Below are positions 9,401 to 15,579 of a stretch of 15,579 nucleotides of DNA, piece after piece. The notes under the pieces are model-generated. The model was not told the origin of the DNA, ran no database searches, and worked only from the letters and a program-made list of their open reading frames with translations. Position 1 is the stretch's first letter; every line of letters starts with the position of its first letter. The position numbers and the translations under genes are program-made. The stretch covers positions 1 through 15,579 of the forward strand of contig JAPTJF010000763.1 of assembly GCA_029339195.1 (NCBI GenBank). Direction: 5' to 3'. Source of the stretch: Micractinium sp. NFX-FRZ (taxonomy: Eukaryota; Chlorophyta; Trebouxiophyceae; Chlorellales; Chlorellaceae).

Positions 9401-11115
9401 TGGCTGCACACAGCAGGCACATAGGCAGCCTGCTAGCCTGGGTGCTGGCTTGCAGGCAGCTGCTGCAACCGTCTGTGCCCTTCATCAACACACATGTCCA
9501 CCGCCAGCCAGCCAGCGGCCACCCATCAACCCTGGACGAGCCCCGCCCGCCGCCCCGCCCTCACCTCCCGCTTCAGGTTGGGGAACATTTGCAGGTAGAA
9601 CTCCACGGCGGCCACCAGCTCGGCGGCGCCAAAGCCCTCCTGCTGCTGTGACGCCGGGCGCGGCAGGTGCGCCAGCGGCGCCGCAGAGTCACGGATGGGG
9701 CTGGAGGTGCCAGAGAGCGAGGGGCTGGCCAGGAGGTGTGCCAGGTGGGGCATCAGGGCTGCCAGTGCGTCGTCGTCAGAGTGTGACGAGGAGGGGTGCT
9801 GGTTGCAGAAGGGGGCGCTGCCCAGCGGAGTGGGTGGCAGCGGGCTGGGGTGGCCCTCCTCCCGCTGGGGCGTGCGGTGCTCAAAGCTGTCCAAGCAGGT
9901 GTCAGGGGCGCTCCATTGGTCAGATGCTGGGGCGGGGTAGGGGAGGGCGAGGTTGATGCCAGGAGGCGGCGCCAGGTGGTTGACATTGGAGCAGCTCGCG
10001 GGCGGGTGCCCACTGGCTGCGGCAGGGGCCAAGGGCCAACAGGGCCACCAGCCGCGGCTGCCGGGAGAGACGAGCGTGGCACGGTGTGCGGGTGCCCGGC
10101 CTCTGGCCTGCCCCGTGTCCAGAGTTATCAGCCCCGGTATGATGTCTGAATAGTCATCCATGTCAGTAACGGCACCCTGCAATGATGATTGGCGCATGAG
10201 GCGGGGGCCTGTGTGGGTTGCCGGCTGCAGGGCAGCACAGAATGCCGAAGCAAGGAGGGTGCACCCTTAGGGCAGCTGGGCCGGCACCCCGAGCAGCACA
10301 GCACAACTGCCAAGCCGGAGACCTCTACAAAACCGCAAACAACAACAACCCTGATTGTCCCCCCTGGCCAGCCACCACAGACGCCGCACCTGCCGATTGC
10401 CAGAGGGTGGGGTTGTCGCGGCCAAAGTGGCCACGTCGGTGGGCAAGTGGTGCAAGGCGCCAGTCAGGGGATTGAAGTTGTAGTTCTGATCCGCGCCTCC
10501 CAAGTGAGGTGGGCGCCCCGCCTTGGCTGGCGTGCTGCCTCGCTCCGCCGGGAAAAGCACAGAATTCATTGCCTGCCGGGGGGCAAAGAGGTGCAAGGCG
10601 GGGAGGGTGTTCAGATGCAGGTGCCAGGCAAGGCTGGAGGCACAGGCCAGGGGGGGAGTTGCAGGCCCAGCAGCTACTGCACGCAATGTACATGCTGTAG
10701 CAAGGGTTGCGTCTGGCACAAGGCTGCCTGCGTAGCGCTGTTCGTCATCCCTTGCATCCCAAGCAAAGCAACCGGCGTCTGCACCTGTCCTGTCGGCAGC
10801 GCCACGGGGGCCGGCAACGGGTCGCCGCCGCACGCCGGCTCGTCGGCCTGCAGCTCCAGCAGCTTTTCCAGCGTCACCTCGTGATTGTTGTCGCACTGTG
10901 GTGTGAGGTGCGGGGGGGGGGAGACAGACAAGGGTGGGTGAGGAGGAGCAGACAGGACAGTGGGTGCTTGCTCTGGCGCGCGTACGGCTGGGTTGGCGGC
11001 GCCCGCTTCCTTCTCCCCGGCGGCTTCGCACCTGGGTGGCGACATCTCGAATCACGTTGATGCTATACGAAGGAAACATCTCTGCTAGAGATTCGAGGCT
11101 GAGTGCCGAAGACAT
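6467..11115 (-). CDS. CUE/UBA-like, DUF1771 and Smr domain protein
   Basis: Eleven exons: 11115-11032, 10895-10785, 10572-10390, 10176-9565, 9341-8688, 8482-8162, 7910-7797, 7576-7509, 7363-7261, 6934-6851, 6559-6467. They total 2427 nt (808 aa), all GT-AG. The N-terminus SLESLAEMFPSYSINVIRDV (residues 6-25) starts a CUE-like helical module. A second follows at about 312-354 (QMFPNLKREVVGDVLQRYSD), with weaker UBA/CUE-like segments near 446-483 and 532-572. DUF1771 spans about 640-715 (YRRCFELAAEAHARGDHTAA, GREYRQQFHEEQ). The C-terminal Smr domain has VDLHGQTVADAL, the YITGKGLHSTGG loop and KPEVVRLLSERGIPF. This architecture resembles plant Smr proteins related to the CID5-7 group and animal N4BP2. 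Smr domains bind or cleave nucleic acid; CUE modules bind ubiquitin. A role in mRNA or ribosome quality control is inferred from the family. The long linker (about 127-310) is low-complexity. Confidence 0.9.
8093..8111. repeat. (ATTG)n microsatellite in a Smr intron
   Basis: Four copies of ATTG plus a partial fifth lie in intron 7911-8161, in a short AT-rich island within otherwise GC-rich sequence. It is too short to be functionally informative. Confidence 0.75.
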
Positions 11116-11625
11116 GGCTGGGCAGGCCTACGCACAAAGGGGGAAGCAGGTTTGGGTGGTCGATGCGACGCGGCGGGTGCTGAGCGGGCAAGTGAGCGGC
11201 GGCAGGCGGCAGCTGGGGCCGCGTGCGGGCGAGCGTCCGCGGCGCCTGGTGGCAATGTCGAGGTTCATGCGGCGCCTGGAGGCTGCTTGCAGCAGCTGGC
11301 ACTGAGGGCTTTCGGCCATTCGAACGCTTCCAGGGTAGGGAACGCTCGCGTGCTCGGCTCCCGTTAAACACCGCAACCTCGAGCTCACCACGCAGTGGTT
11401 GAGCGGGGGTGCGACGGAGCCTCCACGCTCAGGCAGGTGGCCGCTGTGCTCAAGGGAGCGCGGATACATGCCTCGGCGCCGTCATTCTTGAATAGGTGAA
11501 CATAACGCACAGAAGGGGGCCCCAGCGCCCCTGCCGTGGCTGGTGCGAGGGTTGGAACCGGCCGCCCGCCACCTGGCCCGCCAACAGCGTGGCGGCACTG
11601 CAGGCGCAACTCAGGTATCACTTAC
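11116..11625. other. Region upstream of the Smr gene, no gene seen
   Basis: About 510 nt precede the Smr start codon. The open frames on both strands show no family motif, and none extends the Smr protein through a convincing splice site. It probably holds the Smr 5' UTR and promoter and possibly the 3' end of the putative LamG-like locus. Confidence 0.35.
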
Positions 11626-12625
11626 CTGCCCAGTTCGACTGGGTGACTTCGGCTTCAGGAAAGCAACTGCTAGTGAGATGCTGCCAATCCAGCTCCTGCT
11701 GCACGCTGCTGGTGCCAGCACAAACAGCACGACCGTCGAGCACTGTGCTTGCGGGGTGCAGGTAGCCTGGACCATCCGCAGAGGCCCACATCGTTCCTTG
11801 CCGCGACACACCGTGTGGTGAGCTGCAATCTTTGACCGCCTGGAACTTGGTTGCTTGCCGGCTGTTCCTTGTCCTCCGGTTCTTTCCGCCACCCCCCCGT
11901 TAATTGGGGGAGACTTCCCTTGCGGCCACAGCTCCTTCCGCAGGGCCAATGTGCGCTTGGTTCAGGCAGCACCGCTGTGCCAAGCTCATCCTCACAATGA
12001 CGCTGTGCCAGCCAGCAAACTTGGGAAAGTTCCGGCGTGATGCATTCCATGGGAAGGAGAGGCATGGGATGCCAGCAGCACCCACGCCGCAGGTACCACG
12101 CCACGCGCCTGCCCAGGTCACTGGTTGAACCTGCAACACCAATGCCAAGACGGCTGCCATTGGGCGAGACACACAAGAACACGGGGCGTCCAGCTGCACA
12201 ACAACCAGGCAAGTGGTGAGTGGCACTGTTGGCCACCCTTGGGGACGGCGCCCTACAGATGGCTGCGGGTGCTCCTTCACACCCGGCAGGGCGCAGCCGC
12301 TGAGGCCAGAGGCGTTGCCTGCCTCCAAGCCCTGCGGGGGCCGGTGCACTGGCAGTGCTTGTACGAGTGCGTGCCATGGTGGGCACACGATCCCCGAGGG
12401 TGGCCACGGAGGGATTTGAATGCGGCACGCCATTGAATGCATGCATTTGTTGCCTGTAGGAGGTTGGCGACCTCGGCGCTGCTGCTGGCCAATAATAAGC
12501 AACGGCCCGCCGGACCTCAAGGTGGGGTTCCACACCTTGGCGCCACGGCGTGCCGCCACCTGCTCGCCGTCAACGCCGATAGCACTCCCTTGGGCCCTGC
12601 CGCTTCTCCTGAGCCCTGTTTTCAT
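11626..12625 (-). pseudogene. Possible remnant or unresolved gene with LamG/pentraxin-like segments
   Basis: Several minus-strand pieces look protein-like but do not join into one clean frame. From the ATG at 12625, residues 12-49 (QGSAIGVDGEQVAARRG, then GGPLLIIGQQQ) resemble the late strands of a LamG/pentraxin-type jelly roll. After a good acceptor (GTTGTTGTGCAG), the frame from 12193 reads PVFLCVSPNGSRLGIGVAG, which resembles the start of another such domain. A third piece, 11822-11626, has an acceptor (GATTGCAG), 65 stop-free codons and a textbook donor (CAG|GTAAGT). Third-position GC is clearly lower than in the neighbouring genes and frames switch between pieces. It could be a decayed gene, a weakly expressed gene with unseen introns, or chance. 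I could not find a start exon or a reliable stop. Confidence 0.25.
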
Positions 12626-13165
12626 AACCGCTCACTACTGGGAACCGTTTACGAAAACGGCGTCCTTCCCAATGTTCTGTTTACTGGAGCGGCTCCATGT
12701 GCCGGACGCCTGCTGGAAGGAGCATTTGACGGCCGGCCCACCTGTACGGCTGACAAGCCGCCGTTGCTGTGACACGGGTCCGGGAGGTTTTATGCCTGCA
12801 GTAGCTAGATGCAGCGGAGCGTCTTAAGATTGGAACGCGAACCGAAAGTGGCGCTGCACGAGCAGGGCAACAACGCCACCGCGAGAGAGCTGACTGGACC
12901 TGACTTGGCCACAGTACTGTTCCTTCTTGACATGCCCCGTCCGCCGTGAGACATCACTCGCTCCAGCCATTGGGCCCAAGAACGATAGCGCCCAAGCTCC
13001 AGGGGCTGAGGCTATCAAACCGGGGAAGCAGAGTACGACGAGCGCACGGCCAAATGCCCGCTGTGACGCCGCCCTTCTGTGGGCTTGAACGCCACGGCCG
13101 GGCTTGAGGCGGCACTGGCGCTGAGTACTCAGGCCGTGGCCGCGGGCGGACGCTGCAGACGGCCC
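12626..13165. promoter_or_regulatory. Upstream region of the NHL gene
   Basis: About 540 nt precede the NHL start codon. There are no convincing coding motifs, tRNA or repeats. It probably carries the NHL promoter and 5' UTR; this is inferred from position only. Confidence 0.3.
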
Positions 13166-15531
13166 ATGGCGGCGGCGGTGCCACCGCTCCCGCCGCCCCG
13201 CGCGTCGGTGGGGCACGCCGTGCTCCGCTGCGCCCTGGCCCTGGCTCTGCTGCTGTCCAGCACCACCCATGGATTTCCCACACCAGGATTGTCAGGCAAG
13301 TGCGGTTGAGGCAGCGGGTGCGGGCTGCACACGCAGCAATGCTGGCTGTGGCAGCTGCCGCTGCCAGGCGCCACATTCGAAGAACCTGCTGCAGCCGCCT
13401 GCGCACCCGTCGGCCAGCCTGCCTACCAATCCCTGCACACGCAACACGCCGCAGCCAGCCAGGGCACCGCCCAGTGGCCATCAAAGCTGTTCCGCAATGA
13501 CCTGAGCTGGCCTGCCTGCCATGCTGCAGGGAGGCGTGCGCAGGGTGCCGCGGCCGCTGGCTCCCCGCTCCGCAGCCCCAGGCGTGCCTTGCAGCAGGCA
13601 CCGCTGGTGGAGTACCCGGTGGGTGGGTGGGTGGGCACTGCTCTACGTCACCCGCAACACTTTGTTAGACGCAGATGCATGCTGATATCAATATGTGTTG
13701 GCGGGCAGTGGAAACACAGCAGGCACAGGCTGGTGAATTGCGGGGTGCAATCATCTGCAGGGCTATCAGGAGTGATGGGAACCTTCCCCGCCGCGCCACC
13801 CCCGCTGCTGCCCCGCAGTTGAGTGCTAGCTTTGGCGGCCCTGAGCCCAGCGCCGACAGCGGCCAGTTTGCCAACCCCACCGACGTGGCCACCGCCAAAG
13901 ACGGGAGCATCTATGTGAGAGGCAGACAGGGGGGAGGCGCACTTGCTGTGGGATGCCCGGCCAGCCCACCACAAACCCTTTGCATGCGAACCGCTGCGCC
14001 GCCATGTGCCTGCTCTGGCTCATGAGCTACCACGTGGGCACTGCTTCTCACGCACACCCGCCTCCCCCTGCCCCGCCATGCCTGGCCCCCCATGCAGGTG
14101 CTGGACTCTGGCAACGGGCGCGTGCAGCGGTTCAGCCCCGCCTTCCAGTTCCAGGAGCAGTGGAGCACCGTCGGCGGGCGGCCGGTGGGGTTGGCAACCG
14201 ATGTGCGGGGCAACCTATACATTGCAGATGCGGGCGTCTTCCGAATCCAGGCCTTTGACCCAGCCGGCAAGCTGCTGCGCCAGTGGGCGTCCAGGGGCGG
14301 CAACCGGGACGCGATTGCCGGCATTGCCGTCGACTCGCAGGACCTGGTGTATGTGGCAGACAGCCGCAACAAGCGCATCCAGGTGGGCATGCGGCTCCAG
14401 GCAATCAAGGGCGGGGCAGGGCGGGGCCGGGCGGAGTGGTGTGTGGTGCTGAGGGGTGTGGAGCAGGCTGGAGGGGTGTGGAGGCGGGTGGGTGTGGGCC
14501 TGCACAGGTGGGTGCACAGGTGGGGTGGGCAGGCAGGTGGGCAGGCGGGGCGAAGTTTAGCGGCCGAATTGCATGGTGTGGTGTGGGTTGCTGGCGGGGG
14601 CAGCGCTGCAGGCGCCACATGGCGGGGAGATCAGCACTGCAGGCGAGCACAGTGAATGTTCCCTCCTGGCTGGGCTGCTGCTTCGTGCGCAGCCACCTGC
14701 AGCCTCCCCTCCCGCTGTGCAATGAGGCCAGCACTTGAGACGTGTGAAGCCACCCACCACCTCCCTCGTGCCTGCAGATCTTTGGCACCAACGGCACCTT
14801 TGTGCGGGAGTGGAGCAGTGCGGGCGGCCAGCCCTTCCAGTCCCCCAGCTACCTCGCCATCGACGGCAGCGACAACATCTACGTCGCCGAGTCAGGGGTT
14901 GATGAGGCAGATGGGCAGATCAAGAAGCTGAGCCGCGGCGGGCAGCTGCTGGCCAAGTGGGGCGGCCTGGGGGACGGTCCCTCTGAATTCAGCGGCATCG
15001 GCGGCCTAGAGACAGATGCCGCCGGCAGCGTGTACGTTTCCGACCTGTGGAACTGCCGGGTGCAAAAGTTCTCCCCCGCCGGCGCCTTCCTGCTGTCCTT
15101 TGGCGCCTGCGGGGGCGAGCCCTCCCAAGTGGACATGCCCCGCGGCCTGGCAGTCGACAGCACCGGCGCCGTGTGGGTGGCGGACGAGGGGCAGAGCGCC
15201 GTGAAGCGCTACGGCAGCGCCCCCAGACCGTGAGTGGGGAGTGGGAGGGGCATCAGCACCGCCGGGCGGCGCTGCCGATGTGTGTGCGTTTTGCATGCCT
15301 GCCTGCACGTGCATGTCAAGCAGGCGTGCCTGCGCCCCACACCCATGCCTGCCCCACGCCCCCACCTGCCTGCTAAGCCTGCTGCATTCCACCATTACAT
15401 GTGGCTGCTGCAAGTCTGGCAGTGGCTGCGCATCTCCCTCACAAACGCATTCTCCGCTTGCTTTGCCGCTCTGTGCAGACCGCCGCCCTCCCCACGGCCG
15501 CCGCCCCCGTCCCCCCCACCCCCCCCCCCCG

Positions 15532-15579
<48 letters not shown>
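13166..15579 (+). CDS. Secreted NHL-repeat beta-propeller with proline-rich tail (partial)
   Basis: Exons 13166-13295, 13530-13618, 13819-13914, 14098-14382, 14778-15229, then 15479 to the window edge. Residues 14-36 form a signal peptide: VLRCALALALLLSS, followed by a polar cleavage zone. Six NHL repeats follow, from about residue 90 to 350. The blade motifs include GSIYVLDSGNGRVQRF, GNLYIADAGVFRIQAF, DLVYVADSRNKRIQIF, DNIYVAESG, GSVYVSDLWNCRVQKF and GAVWVADEG. Six repeats would close one six-bladed propeller, usually a binding platform. The next exon joins in phase (CC|A) and encodes PPPSPRPPPPSPPPPPP, a hydroxyproline-rich, wall-type stalk. Alternatively, reading through the donor ends the protein at TGA 15231-15233 (351 aa). 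No UGUAA lies between that TGA and 15478, which favours the longer form. Intron 1 needs a GC donor. The ligand and wall location are inferred. Confidence 0.85.
13296..13529 (+). other. GC-AG intron in the NHL gene
   Basis: The donor TCAG|GCAAGT fits the GC-donor consensus; the acceptor is CATGCTGCAG. It joins phase 1 to phase 1, leading into RRALQQAPLVEYP and then the first propeller strand. The nearby GT (GGCAA|GTGCGG) breaks frame with the next exon. Confidence 0.6.
13621..13635 (+). other. G-quadruplex motif at the NHL intron 2 splice donor
   Basis: Four GGG runs are separated by single T residues, beginning 3 nt after the exon end and overlapping the extended 5' splice site (CCG|GTGGGTGGG). 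Single-nucleotide loops favour a very stable parallel quadruplex, which could form in the pre-mRNA. Confidence 0.65.
15532..15579 (+). repeat. 48-nt poly-C run at the window end
   Basis: An uninterrupted C run to the last base follows CCCCCCCACCCCCCCCCCCCG. In frame it encodes polyproline (CCC), continuing the proline-rich exon. A pure homopolymer of this length at an edge may be partly a sequencing or assembly artefact. Confidence 0.8.

Noticed and set aside
8499..9956. Long plus-strand open frame (485 codons) antisense to the Smr gene
   Set aside because: It is a GC-driven shadow of Smr exons 4 and 5, runs through introns, and shows no domain motif.
10390..10572. PAM2-like motif in Smr exon 3 (FNPLTGALHHLP)
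   Set aside because: It resembles the PABP-binding motif of related CID proteins, but the spacing between FN and the later Leu-Pro does not match the consensus.
12436..12447. 12-bp palindrome AATGCATGCATT
   Set aside because: It is a single short palindrome with no partner, terminal repeat or target duplication; not enough to claim a mobile element.
12437..12772. Plus-strand frame of 111 codons
   Set aside because: It has weak codon bias, no motif and no supporting splice context; judged likely chance or an antisense shadow.
1..15579. CRISPR arrays, tRNA or rRNA genes, insertion sequences
   Set aside because: I looked for repeat-spacer patterns, cloverleaf-like segments and terminal inverted repeats on both strands and saw none.

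Overview
The window looks like nuclear DNA of a green alga, most likely a Trebouxiophyceae (Chlorella-type) species. It is very GC-rich, and the genes are broken into short exons by GC-rich introns of roughly 130-450 nt. UGUAA-type polyadenylation motifs, typical of green algae, lie downstream of three gene ends, and one gene runs into an (S)PPPP hydroxyproline-rich cell-wall-type tail. The genus is an inference. All exon models below were built by eye from splice-site consensus, reading-phase continuity and protein-family motifs.

Layout: (1) 265-3114, minus strand: a compact locus that encodes a plastid-targeted DUF2256 zinc-knuckle protein (2602-3114) and a two-module glyoxalase/VOC-family protein (265-2690). 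The two reading frames overlap on the same strand, and I see no UGUAA between them. They may be one bicistronic or alternatively spliced transcription unit; this is the most interesting feature of the window. (2) 3115-4172: a divergent intergenic region of about 1 kb, probably a shared promoter. (3) 4173-5941, plus: a small FHA-domain protein with a plastid transit peptide (5 exons, 175 aa). (4) 5942-6466: convergent 3' ends with separate UGUAA motifs. (5) 6467-11115, minus: a large CUE/UBA-like + DUF1771 + Smr protein (11 exons, about 808 aa). (6) 11116-13165: mostly non-coding by my reading, with possible minus-strand remnants of a LamG/pentraxin-like gene. (7) 13166 to the window end, plus: a secreted NHL-repeat six-bladed beta-propeller that continues through a phase-matched intron into a proline-rich stalk and then breaks off in a 48-nt run of C.

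The genes do not form an obvious pathway. Two or three products are predicted to enter the plastid (DUF2256, FHA, possibly VOC), one is predicted to be an RNA- or ribosome-associated Smr protein, and one to be secreted to the wall. Two introns need a GC-AG splice donor to keep frame. Most long open frames on the opposite strands are shadows caused by high GC.
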